Positions 38,901 through 46,613 of a stretch of 64,000 bases of DNA are shown here, piece by piece. The position numbers and the translations under genes were made by a program. The number at the start of each line of letters is the position of its first letter. Within the stretch, counting starts at the first letter, position 1. Below the pieces are notes generated by a model, which worked only from the letters and a program-made list of their open reading frames with translations, was not told the origin of the DNA and ran no database searches. The stretch covers positions 124,001 to 188,000 of the forward strand of contig NZ_KB894495.1 of the NCBI RefSeq assembly GCF_000374485.1. Direction: 5' to 3'. This DNA comes from Algicola sagamiensis DSM 14643 (GTDB taxonomy: Bacteria > Pseudomonadota > Gammaproteobacteria > Enterobacterales > Alteromonadaceae).

Positions 38901-39978
38901 TGCTGAGCATGAGCTATATGAAATGGATGCAAAAGACATTGCGGCACCGTTCACAGGCTATATTGCTTCGGATGTGAAAACAATTGCAGATATGTACATC
39001 TCCGATAAAGAATTTGATTTCGTGCCGGGTCAGATACGCGACGATATCAAAGTTGATGTTGAGAATGCCATTGATGTATTGACTTACACTTGGTCTGTAA
39101 ACGAAGATCCAACGAACTCAATTACCCTTGTCAATGCTGACCAGGAAACTGTGAAAGTTATTCTTGCTGAAAATGCAGATGCAACCAAAAAGTACTCTCT
39201 TAAATTGCATGTTTCTGAAGCAAATACGCTTCGTGAAAATGAAGATATCATCCCGATTATCATTCAAGATACGCCAGCTGTTCTTCCTACAATCATAGCT
39301 GCAGCAGAAAACGCTTCTCCTAAAGCGGGTGAAGAAGTTGTCTTAAACGCAACGGTCAACAACCTGTCAGAAGGTGCGACAGTCGCTTACACTTGGAAAG
39401 TTGTAGAAGGCCTTGAGATTATTGAAGGTGAAAATGCAGCGCAAGCGAAAGTGAAAGTTGCAGCAGAAGCAGCAGAAGGTGCAACGTTTAACGCGACTGT
39501 GACTGTCACAATCGACGGCAAAGCAGTTGAAAAAGTTGTCACGCTGACTGTTCCTAAAGCAGATGAGCCACAAAAACCAATGCTAACGGCTAAGACTGAT
39601 AAAGCTGCGCCAAAAGCAGGTGAGAAAGTGAAGCTATCTGCAAATGTGGCAAATGCGCCTAAAGGTGCAGAGTTCACATACAAGTGGGAACTACCAGAAG
39701 GTCTAACAATCGTTGAAGGTGAAGGCACTGCTGAGGTAACCGTTGAGGTTTCTAAAGAAGCAAAAGCTGGTGCTGAGCTGGAAGCAAAAGTAACAGCAAC
39801 TGCTGGTGACCTAAACTACATTAAGACTATAAAGCTCACTGTTGCGGAGGCTAAGGCGCCTAAGCCGAAAACCCCAACTCCAACTACAAAAGCTAAGAAA
39901 AACGACGATAGTGGTTCTATGTTCGGCATGTTCGGTGCATTACTTGCACTTGTCGGACTAAGAAGACGCAGATCCTAA
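35914..39978 (+). CDS. Large secreted surface protein with Ig/PKD-like repeats and a GlyGly-CTERM-like tail
   Basis: Unrecognised acidic protein of 1354 residues. A Sec signal (METKSFKTNLLTRALIAAVP, cleaved near SAVE) is followed by about 480 residues of beta-rich sequence and a Gly/Asn/Glu/Pro linker (GNENGNGNGTEEPEDPAEDP). A calcium-binding, TSP3-like DNDGIPDYLETYHN lies near residue 790. Two tandem Ig/PKD-like repeats of about 90 residues (roughly 1126-1312, each with SPKAGE/APKAGE then TYxWxxxEGLxIxEGE) precede a Pro/Thr linker and a tail with SGSM, a hydrophobic segment FGALLALVGL and RRRRS. That tail resembles GlyGly-CTERM, recognised by rhombosortase. After signal cleavage it has no Cys. 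The start at 35914 uses AGGAG 10 nt upstream. Adhesin or matrix protein is my inference. Confidence 0.8.
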   Translation: METKSFKTNLLTRALIAAVPACAMAYSTVASAVEISSPKLDNGRTAYEAQVGSVFSFTLEIENTENLKDQANQAKAWSDLPANRTVAVYKVEEDNEIELADDQFNAVLGANDINITLSDKLASNAANYKVVISATENNSDTVYTTDASIQLVAAKKPEVAAPTSVDLTVAYDEVKKQSVTTLTRPRLADEGTEENKLKVWFSLDSKDWIEFNEDNSVLSLPGNYEGRKTPIFWKVQDLSGNEAVKHFVYNITDAKPVLVEEGAVRKLNASSYYSVVSNLDLNRATSGYLYGIDAADGVDNLIPTLIHGEDTANGIKLKDIIDADMPAPIVHNETLFWQVTDSVKQSKRLASDKNVFAPIATFLSPALRIDRNIQDAGLRQAVRLYFTDKIDFTNDSIVRVRVSYPGTARQSYIETIELNSQLTTEDNANTADSINNDNGLEHFVEVSFYDHDATAVKLELLDHDRISVVSGINETLVTLNDVDPGNENGNGNGTEEPEDPAEDPIRVGDITNNAETKNRYLKHLRLARVVADEQQITDPRYQQVYIDVINDDHDENVERRVFGVQTEEATGKPIDRVVQVPLFGEDGQVLRDGSGNIQTRDEKSGYMAFNTPQETKMLTSVAGYPVIEASAMVSIETILTKRLIIGDEIVTVEDEHTPGRLLTDKITYSFYKLNADGTKGELINSHESSTEFRDFLSKYIGNEAHGLIRVESTAEFQVQDVEDGQRVGEPRDVAETEFFDIFVVKGLHEHESDEGYSRLKFNEFMIGGTTDLEEKPRNARGYQAFADTIDNDGIPDYLETYHNFIQKDATESWVGHSIVGNQIKNVFFKQDTLEHNTHILPLGVKAHQIIAGNRHTNLRVGDMVLLEKGFNLRTPVLESVSPDNAVSKVIDIWARYIPQEIAKVDSGKTNTVFENTNTVSFALPLLGSQKARGLSAVNLDGTRMQNVTMKYANTATMPMADSAEFLTLGELQASQTLNGGVNLNAEAKYVLVTMTPAEHELYEMDAKDIAAPFTGYIASDVKTIADMYISDKEFDFVPGQIRDDIKVDVENAIDVLTYTWSVNEDPTNSITLVNADQETVKVILAENADATKKYSLKLHVSEANTLRENEDIIPIIIQDTPAVLPTIIAAAENASPKAGEEVVLNATVNNLSEGATVAYTWKVVEGLEIIEGENAAQAKVKVAAEAAEGATFNATVTVTIDGKAVEKVVTLTVPKADEPQKPMLTAKTDKAAPKAGEKVKLSANVANAPKGAEFTYKWELPEGLTIVEGEGTAEVTVEVSKEAKAGAELEAKVTATAGDLNYIKTIKLTVAEAKAPKPKTPTPTTKAKKNDDSGSMFGMFGALLALVGLRRRRS
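39289..39850 (+). repeat. Two tandem Ig/PKD-like domain repeats in the surface protein
   Basis: Units at about 39289-39560 and 39580-39850 encode homologous domains of about 90 residues. Shared landmarks are SPKAGEEV/APKAGEKV, then YTWKVVEGLEIIEGE/YKWELPEGLTIVEGE, a central KVKVAAEA/TVEVSKEA strand and a final VVTLTV/TIKLTV strand. Confidence 0.75.
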
Positions 39979-39991
39979 GCGCTTCTTAGCA

Positions 39992-40030
39992 ACAGATGCA
40001 GCGTGCGATTTTTCAATCGCTGCATTCTGT
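39992..40030 (+). other. Stem-loop just after the surface-protein gene
   Basis: ACAGATGCAGCG and CGCTGCATTCTGT form a long stem around a 14-nt loop, starting 14 nt after the stop. No T-run follows directly. Its ATGCAGC/GCTGCAT arms can also pair with those of the next hairpin. Confidence 0.6.
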
Positions 40031-40071
40031 TGTGAACATAGATAGGGTATTTACCTATCGACCTCAATTCC

Positions 40072-40100
40072 AATGCAGCTGTGCTTCGGCTGCATTTTTC
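40072..40100 (+). terminator. Terminator of the surface-protein gene
   Basis: The stem AATGCAGC/GCTGCATT with a 9-nt loop is followed by TTTTTC. Confidence 0.85.
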
Positions 40101-40423
40101 GTTTATCGCCTTTTTGTGGTTCAATCGATCAACATTGCTCTTCTCCGATAACTCCGCAATGATGTCCCTTTTTCATTTTTACCTTTCCTCTTTTTTACTT
40201 CCTATCTATCAACATCCTCCATTTGGAGGGTGAGACATAGATACCTGAGGTGTGTAGCCAGCAATTGGATTGTCATCGCGATTAAAAGTGACAGGGTTCT
40301 TTTAACCACACTGAGAGGTATATCTTCTCTATATTCTCGAATGCGATTGGATGGCAGGTCTGCGTGTGTTTTTGAATTCCTTCAACTATCTTTAGCATCA
40401 ATGATACCCAGCAATATAGGACG

Positions 40424-41350
40424 ATGTGTCGGATCTTCTTTCTCATTTGCTTTACCTTGACTGGCTTTGCTGTGATGGCGGAAAAGACCAAACATGGCGA
40501 TATGGCCCTGGCTGCTTACGACATGATGGGAGGCAAAGCCTACTTTGCAGAGCGAGAAAAATTACGGCGTAAAACACTTCGATATTTATCACTAAAAATT
40601 GCCAAACACTTTGAGCAAGTTGATTTTCAGGCGTATGAGCGCCAGCTATTTCGATCCAAGATTACGGCGTATCTAGGGAAGAAAGAGATTGAGACAATCT
40701 ATCGGCTTTATCCAGGCGGTCTCATGGCTGCTCATCAACAGGAACATCAACAAGGGATTGAAACTGAAATCACGAAAGAAGCAATGGACTTGCAGAAACT
40801 TCTGCGAGAAGATTTATTAGGACGCATTCGATATACGCTTGAGCTGATCAAACGACCGCAGTTTCAATATCTATTGGAAACATTGAAGACTTATCCTTCA
40901 GATGAACATGCCTTTATGGCGTTTTACCGACTCATGAAAAAACACTGCCAGGATACTTTCCATGCGAAACAATACGCGGTTGCACAACTGACTTGTGAGT
41001 TGGCTGCATCACAATCATGTGTTACCTGTAACTTTTATGTGGCTGAGTTGACGGATAAGGGGTTGTACTTGCCACGTGATGCTGAAATTGCTGCAAAATA
41101 TTACAAAAGAGCTGCATTGAAAGGCCATCCAGAAAGTGCGATGTATGTTGGTGTTCAATTACTAGAGCAACCATCTGGTGAGCCCAGACTTGACCTAGAA
41201 GGGTTACTTTGGCTGCGCTTCGCACATGAAAAAGGGAATGAAAAGGCCCGAAATTACTACCAATATTTTCTAAGTCAGTTCACGCCTCATTTTACGAAAA
41301 AGGAGATAGAAGCGAAGTTCCAGCTCTTTAAACAGACGATGGGGTTATGA
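40424..41350 (+). CDS. Secreted Sel1-repeat-like protein with four conserved cysteines (copy 1)
   Basis: Protein of 308 residues that I do not recognise beyond its fold. A short signal-like N-terminus (MCRIFFLICFTLTGFAVMA) is followed by a helical region. A C-terminal part contains Sel1/TPR-like helices (AAKYYKRAALKGHPESAMYV, then LLWLRFAHEKGNEKA). Four cysteines, KKHCQDTF, LTCELA and SCVTC (a CxxC), occur at the same places in the paralog at 42066-43007. The ATG at 40424 has only a weak AATATAGG upstream. The stop overlaps the convergent LysE gene by 6 bp. A role as a periplasmic helical-repeat scaffold is likely from the fold; no function is assigned. Confidence 0.7.
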   Translation: MCRIFFLICFTLTGFAVMAEKTKHGDMALAAYDMMGGKAYFAEREKLRRKTLRYLSLKIAKHFEQVDFQAYERQLFRSKITAYLGKKEIETIYRLYPGGLMAAHQQEHQQGIETEITKEAMDLQKLLREDLLGRIRYTLELIKRPQFQYLLETLKTYPSDEHAFMAFYRLMKKHCQDTFHAKQYAVAQLTCELAASQSCVTCNFYVAELTDKGLYLPRDAEIAAKYYKRAALKGHPESAMYVGVQLLEQPSGEPRLDLEGLLWLRFAHEKGNEKARNYYQYFLSQFTPHFTKKEIEAKFQLFKQTMGL

Positions 41351-41971
41351 TTTTTGCGATAACAACGCACCACCAAAGTAAATCAGTAAAGAGCCTGACA
41401 ACCGTTGTATCCATTTACCGTTAGATTGCTTGAGTTGTGCTTTCGCTCGCGTTAACAAAAGGGCTATACCCATGAACCAACAGGCGATGATTGTGCTGTG
41501 AATGAAGACCAACAAAAACGCATCTGCAATATAATTTTGATCAAACGATATAAACTGCGGAAATGCAGCGAGATAAAATAACGAGACCTTTGGATTGAAT
41601 AACTGAGTGAGTAATCCTTCGGTCATTGATTTGATAGGCTGCTGAGGTTTTGACACGTGTTGCGCTGTATTTACGTCGGCTTGTTGCTTGGTAAAACTTC
41701 CCCAAATCGCCTTACACCCAATGTAAAATAGATAAACAGCGCCAATCGCCTTGATCCACAATATGGCCGTTGCAGACTGCATCAAAATGGCAGAAAACCC
41801 AAAGATAGACAGTGCCCCGTGGACAAACGTTGCACTGGTGAGACCAAGGATATTGAGCAAGCTGGCTTTTATCCCATGCTGCGTTGCAGTTTTTAAAATC
41901 AGGATGCTGTTAGGGCCGGGTGACATGACAAGAAAAAGCGCAATGATGGTAAAAGTAATAACTTCTTGCAC
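41345..41971 (-). CDS. LysE/RhtB family amino-acid exporter
   Basis: Inner-membrane exporter of 208 residues with about six helices. The family motif is near the N-terminus: LFLVMSPGPNSILILKTATQ, then GIKASLLNILGLTSATFVHG. The start is GTG at 41971 (QEVITFTIIA follows), with AGGGAG 8 nt upstream; extension to 42082 would add non-family sequence. RhtB-type proteins export homoserine, threonine, lysine or related compounds, but the substrate cannot be read from sequence. It sits between two paralogous Sel1-like genes and is antisense to both, overlapping the first at its stop. Confidence 0.88.
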   Translation of the reverse strand: MQEVITFTIIALFLVMSPGPNSILILKTATQHGIKASLLNILGLTSATFVHGALSIFGFSAILMQSATAILWIKAIGAVYLFYIGCKAIWGSFTKQQADVNTAQHVSKPQQPIKSMTEGLLTQLFNPKVSLFYLAAFPQFISFDQNYIADAFLLVFIHSTIIACWFMGIALLLTRAKAQLKQSNGKWIQRLSGSLLIYFGGALLSQKS

Positions 41972-42065
41972 GATAAAAACTCCCTGTAATTTTAAAAGAA
42001 TGACCTGTCGGTTCTGAATATTATCAAAGATAATAAGTGATGTAACGGATTGAAGAGGTTTGAAT

Positions 42066-43007
42066 ATGGTACGTCCAGCCATCGTTTATCTGTCGTTGTC
42101 AATGTTGCTTTCCAGCCAGGCACATACACAAAAAGTCAAGATGATATTGGCCCAAGAAGTTGTTGAGCAGATGGGATGGGGTGAATTATTTCTGCAATAT
42201 GAGCAAGACTGGATGGCGAAAATGAGGTTATTGGATCCAAGAATTGTTGAGCGCTGGGGGAAGCCGGAAATCGCAAAGCAGCTCCAAGGACAGTACTCCT
42301 TTTTATTTTTAATGAATTTCTCTCATGACGATCTTACGGCATTTTATCTGTCAAAGACCCAGAACCTCGCTTCACGCTTTAAAGCCGCAAAAAAGAAAGG
42401 TCAAGAGCCAGACTTTAGTACCGAAGAAAAACTCGCTTATGCAAATATGGCACTTCATGGAATGCGTTATTTGGAAACCATGCATCAGATCCGGCTCAAT
42501 GCGGACAGATGGCGACGCCAACACTACATCAATAAGCTCAAAACAATCGCGAATAATCCACAAGATCGTTCTTGGTTGCTTCCGCTGCTGAAGACAAATT
42601 GTCAAACTTTTTTTGCGAAGGGTAAACTGGAAGATGCATGGGTTCTCTGTAAAGTGGTTGAGGATAAACACTGTGCGACTTGCCTGTTTGTGATTGGTGA
42701 ATTGCACCGGCAGGAGAAGTTGGCGCTGGATCCCAGCCTTCAATATAACTACTACACAAAGGCCGCCTACCTCGGGCACCCAGAATCTGCATTCAATGTG
42801 GGAGATTACGAGCTCAACCTAAGAAAGAAGCTTAAGGATGAAAAAGCACTGGAAGGGTTATTTTGGTTAATGTATGCAAAAGAGCAAGGTTTTGAAAAGG
42901 GAAAGTGGCGGATCCCATTTTATTTTGATGAATTCTCCGTACATTTTACTCAACAAGAAATCCAACAAAAATATAGAGTATTTAAAAAGAGCACAGGGTT
43001 GAATTAG
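42066..43007 (+). CDS. Secreted Sel1-repeat-like protein with four conserved cysteines (copy 2)
   Basis: Paralog of the protein at 40424-41350, 313 residues, with a signal-like start (MVRPAIVYLSLSMLLSSQAH). The two align well in the C-terminal half: KTNCQTFF, WVLCKVV and HCATCLFVIGEL cysteines, YNYYTKAAYLGHPESAFNVG, LEGLFWLMYAKEQGFEKG and a shared ending (FxxFKKSTGL). The N-terminal halves have diverged. The ATG at 42066 is 8 nt after AAGAGG; the TTG at 42060 is too close to it. The stop overlaps the downstream end of the interrupted capA frame on the other strand. Function unknown; nearness to the pgs cluster suggests, but does not show, a cell-surface role. Confidence 0.72.
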   Translation: MVRPAIVYLSLSMLLSSQAHTQKVKMILAQEVVEQMGWGELFLQYEQDWMAKMRLLDPRIVERWGKPEIAKQLQGQYSFLFLMNFSHDDLTAFYLSKTQNLASRFKAAKKKGQEPDFSTEEKLAYANMALHGMRYLETMHQIRLNADRWRRQHYINKLKTIANNPQDRSWLLPLLKTNCQTFFAKGKLEDAWVLCKVVEDKHCATCLFVIGELHRQEKLALDPSLQYNYYTKAAYLGHPESAFNVGDYELNLRKKLKDEKALEGLFWLMYAKEQGFEKGKWRIPFYFDEFSVHFTQQEIQQKYRVFKKSTGLN

Positions 43008-45049
43008 TTTGCATACATCACTTTGATTTCACTGCTTTTCTTCGGAACGGCTGAGGTTTCGATGTAATTGGTTGGAAGTTTTTCGACTTCTTTCAATTGA
43101 TTTGGAAAAGCAAAAGGGGTGAGCCATTCAATAAGCTTAAAGTCATCAACTTGAACGGTTTGGGCTGATGCATGTGGATGCTCAAACTGGAGAAGCAATC
43201 TCAAACCGCGATAGCCTATTCGCGGAGATTGGAATGGGATCTCAATCGGTTGCCAGTCTTGATTTCCAGAAATAGTTTGTTCGAAGATAAGGTGTTTTTT
43301 CCCCTGTTGTAGTGCTTCATGCAAGCCCTGTGTCTTTTTTCTTCCCTGTCAGTAAGCACGTACCTGTACATCTTTTTTTGACTGCAGGTTAAAAGTGACG
43401 GTATATGGATTATCAGGGATGAACACTCTGCGGAAGTCTTTCATTCCTAACAGTGCAGATGAGTAAGGTTGGATATGCGCGCTCATCAATTTATTTTGTG
43501 GTTTATCACGATTGTTATTGTGAAGAAGGCGAAATCCTTGTGTGAACCAGTGACGCTCCATATGTTCAAAAGTATCATCATTTTCAAAATCAGAACCATA
43601 AATCAGATTTCTTCCGAGTCGGAGCCGCAGTTCAGGATCTGAAGAAGTGATTGTTTTTAGTGATTGATGCCAAGGTTTGTTTGGTAATTGGAATATTTTT
43701 TGGTTTGTATGGAACGCTTTCATTTTACCTGAAGAAATTTGAGTGTCCGTTTGTGATTTTGTTTGAATAATCGCGTGTCCACCACTGGCGGTAAGCTTCG
43801 TATTTCGTGCTTTGGATAGTGAATACAATTGACTGAGAATTTCATGCCGATGTTGACCAGTTGCTGGTGTCGGAATATACCCTTTGAGATAGAATGGAAT
43901 AATTTCTGCACGATGAAACGCTTGTTCATCCATCCAAACGTAGAGTATTGCTGTAAGTTGTGTTTGCGGATAGAACTGGTCAAAAGCTAAGTTTCCTAAG
44001 GAATAGGCAATGAGTTTATTTTGATAAACTTCAAACCCTTGTAGTCTATGTGGGTGATGTGCAATTGCTAAGGCTGCCCCATTTTCTATCGCTATTTTTA
44101 ATCGATTCTCAGTCACCAATGTTGGATGATCTTGATACTCCAAACCGCCATGGTATTGTAAAATTGGGATTTGACCTTGTTGCGCAGACATCGAAATGAA
44201 CTTTTGGATCTGTCTGAGCTTCCCGAGAGCTGCACCGCCTTTATTAGGGCCAGCGACTAAATCTGCATGATCAGATCCGGACCATCCCATCATACTGTAA
44301 AGCGCATATTTCGCGGAAGAATATATTGCTGGAGAGTAAGCCGATGTTTGATCAAGTCCCGCTCCAGAATACATTAACCCTGATTTTTGAATTGATTGAA
44401 GTGAAGTTATCAGCCCAGCTTCTCCATAATCGTAGATATGATTATTCCCCAAACTGACATGATCAATACCAGCCCATTTTAAGGCATAAAGCAGCACTTC
44501 CGGTGATTGGAGGAGTACCCCTTTTGATGATGAATCAGCCGCGGAGAAATTTCCTATGGTTGTTTCAAGGTTAACGGAGGAAATGTTAGCCAGCGTCATG
44601 TAGGGTTTTAGATGCTTGAATATAAACCGTGCATCTTTCTCCTCGTTCTGCGCTCGGACTAACGGTGTCTCACCAAACCAAGACTCTAAATAGCGACGAC
44701 TCAACATGACATCACCGCCAAATGCAAATAGAACTCGTCCTTTCTTTTTTCGAACAAGAGTTATATCTGGCAATTTCCCTTCTGGAGATTTTTTAACTTC
44801 TTGATTTGCCCAAGTATGGGTTGTTGTAAAGTAATCTGGATGTGTAATTTGAAGTTGATAGATATCGGACTCGGAAAGACGAAGGAGAAACCGACCCGAT
44901 TGATTACTGAATAATTGCCAGCCAGATGCTTGGACTTGAGCGTTTTGAATTGGTGCGCCAAATTCATCAAGAATACGTCCCTGTATGATGACTTGTGAGA
45001 AACAAGATGCTTGAAAAAACAGCAGGTATATGACTATGTATCGACTCAT
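43004..45049 (-). pseudogene. pgsA: Poly-gamma-glutamate capsule protein CapA/PgsA, interrupted by an in-frame TGA
   Basis: CapA-type protein of the pgs cluster. The intact frame (45049-43349, 566 residues) has a signal peptide (MSRYIVIYLLFFQASC), a carboxypeptidase-regulatory-like beta domain (about 22-85), and a PGA_cap metallophosphatase-like domain with FGGDVMLSRR, NLETTIG, SLGNNHIYDYG, AHHPHRLQGF and SLGNLAFDQ. A C-terminal beta-sandwich starts at about 500 and is cut at VQVRAY by TGA (43351-43349). The same frame stays open for 115 more codons to 43004 (QGRKKTQGLHEALQQGKKH through VDDFKLIEW), clearly completing that domain. TGG to TGA, restoring Trp, is the simplest explanation. CapA takes part in PGA export or anchoring. 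The core domain survives, so partial function is possible. Confidence 0.82.
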
Positions 45050-46131
45050 AGTGCTGGTAGTGCATCCTTTTTCTTTTGATAAAAAACGATGGCAATTAAC
45101 AAAAGGAACAAGAGAACTAAACCAGACAACCCAGCTTGCTTTTGTCCTGAGTGATGAAATACGGGCATTTCCCTTGAATCTGAGATTTGGTTTTCTCGTG
45201 CGATTTGTGGAATATTTGATAAATGGATCAAAGGGACGCCACTTTTATAGAATTTCCACATCAGTCCAGGAATATCGGGCTGAGCGATTTCTGGCAGCTC
45301 AGTGTTAATTCCTGGCTTGAATAACTGCTTTTTATCTTTATTTGAACCAACAGATGAACTACCACCACCAATATTGATAAATGCCTTAATTTGATGCTTT
45401 CCAGCTGATTTTTGGTATAAATGCCACTTTTTGTTGATATTTCCAAGAAGAGAGCCTGTTTTAATCAACTCGGGTGAGCCATTTCTATGGATCGCTTGAT
45501 GAAGAATTTCTTTACCTTCACTTGATATATTTTCGGCATGATCATTCTTTGCGCCATAAGAGACAGCAATTGGCTGGATGTGAAATAGTCCAGATTGATA
45601 GAGTAATGTGCTCATATCTACCCAAAGTATTTCTGGTTGATTTGCCCCCCATTGGGATGCCGTTAAGCTCAAAATAACGAGTGGTTTAGCTTCTAAGACT
45701 TCTAACGCACTGTAAGTCGCAAGGTTCAGGCCTGGGAAGGAACCGCTGGCACTCACTGCAACAGTGTCACCTTTTTGCACACCAACTTCTTTTAACCATT
45801 GATAAACCAATGCTGCAAACTGTGGGTTGGTTGACGTTTGTTTGGCGCTCAAATGGCTAAATGTTGAGGTTATAGGAGTGGTTTTCCAAGACCCGATCAG
45901 CCCAGTTTGCTTCGGATCTTCTAAGTCACGAGCCATCAACGCAAGTTTTTGTTTCTGTGCTTGGATTATTTTCATGCCTTGATGATGTTTTTCAATCGTT
46001 TGCCGCATTTTTTCCAGAATGGGAGATGGTGTATGGTGCTCGACAAAATACAATGTGATGAGTGTAATCAAAGTAAAGAGCACCAAAGCAATAGGAGGAA
46101 TAAGAAAAGGTCTGCGATAGATGGTCTTCAT
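45046..46131 (-). CDS. pgsW: Poly-gamma-glutamate system protein PgsW-like
   Basis: Membrane-anchored 361-residue protein found in pgs clusters of Gram-negative bacteria (the 'poly-gamma-glutamate system protein' family). It has an N-terminal helix (about 8-30, FLIPPIALVLFTLITLITLY), a large extracytoplasmic domain with GDTVAVSASGSFPGLNLATY, SLTASQWGANQP and INIGGGSSSVGS, and a C-terminal helix (about 332-350) before a KKKD tail. The biochemical role is unknown. Both ends overlap their neighbours by 4 bp (ATGA junctions with pgsC and capA), so the cluster is translationally coupled. Confidence 0.82.
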   Translation of the reverse strand: MKTIYRRPFLIPPIALVLFTLITLITLYFVEHHTPSPILEKMRQTIEKHHQGMKIIQAQKQKLALMARDLEDPKQTGLIGSWKTTPITSTFSHLSAKQTSTNPQFAALVYQWLKEVGVQKGDTVAVSASGSFPGLNLATYSALEVLEAKPLVILSLTASQWGANQPEILWVDMSTLLYQSGLFHIQPIAVSYGAKNDHAENISSEGKEILHQAIHRNGSPELIKTGSLLGNINKKWHLYQKSAGKHQIKAFINIGGGSSSVGSNKDKKQLFKPGINTELPEIAQPDIPGLMWKFYKSGVPLIHLSNIPQIARENQISDSREMPVFHHSGQKQAGLSGLVLLFLLLIAIVFYQKKKDALPAL

Positions 46132-46613
46132 ATGATTTCTCCTGAAGCATAGCCAAGACTAATTAAGATAAGACGAACTAACGCGGCACCACTGAGCACT
46201 GTACAAGTCGTGACTAAAATTCCTTGTCGCTCATACCAGTTGGCAATCAGTCCAGGAATAACGAAGCCAATCACACCAAATGCATCTGATGGTGCGCCAG
46301 GAACCGTGAGAGCTGTATTGGGGAGCAATGTAGGGATTGCTGAATTGAGAAGTGCCCCAAATATAAAGGCTGTAATCATTAACGCAACATATTGTCGACG
46401 GCCATAAAGGAGGGTGAATTGACTCAACCCTTTCACGACTATAAATGCGAGTAAGCTGATGAAGAGTGTCGCAATCACTGAATAGGGATTATTCAAGTGA
46501 ATTGCAATATAGCCCGGAACGATGACTCCACCACAAAATAATGAAAATAATTCAATAAATAAAAGGCCCACAAATAGCCCAATACCAATTGAGAGCGTCA
46601 ATGTGCTAACCAT
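46128..46613 (-). CDS. pgsC: Poly-gamma-glutamate biosynthesis protein PgsC/CapC
   Basis: Integral membrane subunit of the poly-gamma-glutamate synthase, 161 residues with about five helices. Family sequence is clear: GGVIVPGYIAIHLNNPYSV, LSQFTLLYGRRQYVALMITA and FVIPGLIANWYERQGI. PgsC works with PgsB to polymerise glutamate through gamma-amide bonds at the membrane. The ATG at 46613 (MVSTLTLSIGIGLFVG) overlaps the end of pgsB by 8 bp; a longer frame to 46655 adds a basic segment foreign to the family. Confidence 0.9.
   Translation of the reverse strand: MVSTLTLSIGIGLFVGLLFIELFSLFCGGVIVPGYIAIHLNNPYSVIATLFISLLAFIVVKGLSQFTLLYGRRQYVALMITAFIFGALLNSAIPTLLPNTALTVPGAPSDAFGVIGFVIPGLIANWYERQGILVTTCTVLSGAALVRLILISLGYASGEII

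Larger units (their letters stand above)
39979..40423 (+). other. Region between the surface-protein gene and the first Sel1-like gene
   Basis: 445 nt with no gene. It holds two hairpins after the surface-protein gene (39992-40030 and 40072-40100) and a small CCTCC/GGAGG hairpin near 40213-40227, plus presumably the promoter of the next gene, which I could not pinpoint. Confidence 0.5.

Noticed and set aside
43349-43351. TGA in capA read as selenocysteine
   Set aside because: No recognisable selenocysteine-insertion hairpin follows, the family is not a selenoprotein family, and TGA is a normal stop elsewhere in the window (for example in the methyltransferase-like gene). A Trp to stop change is simpler.
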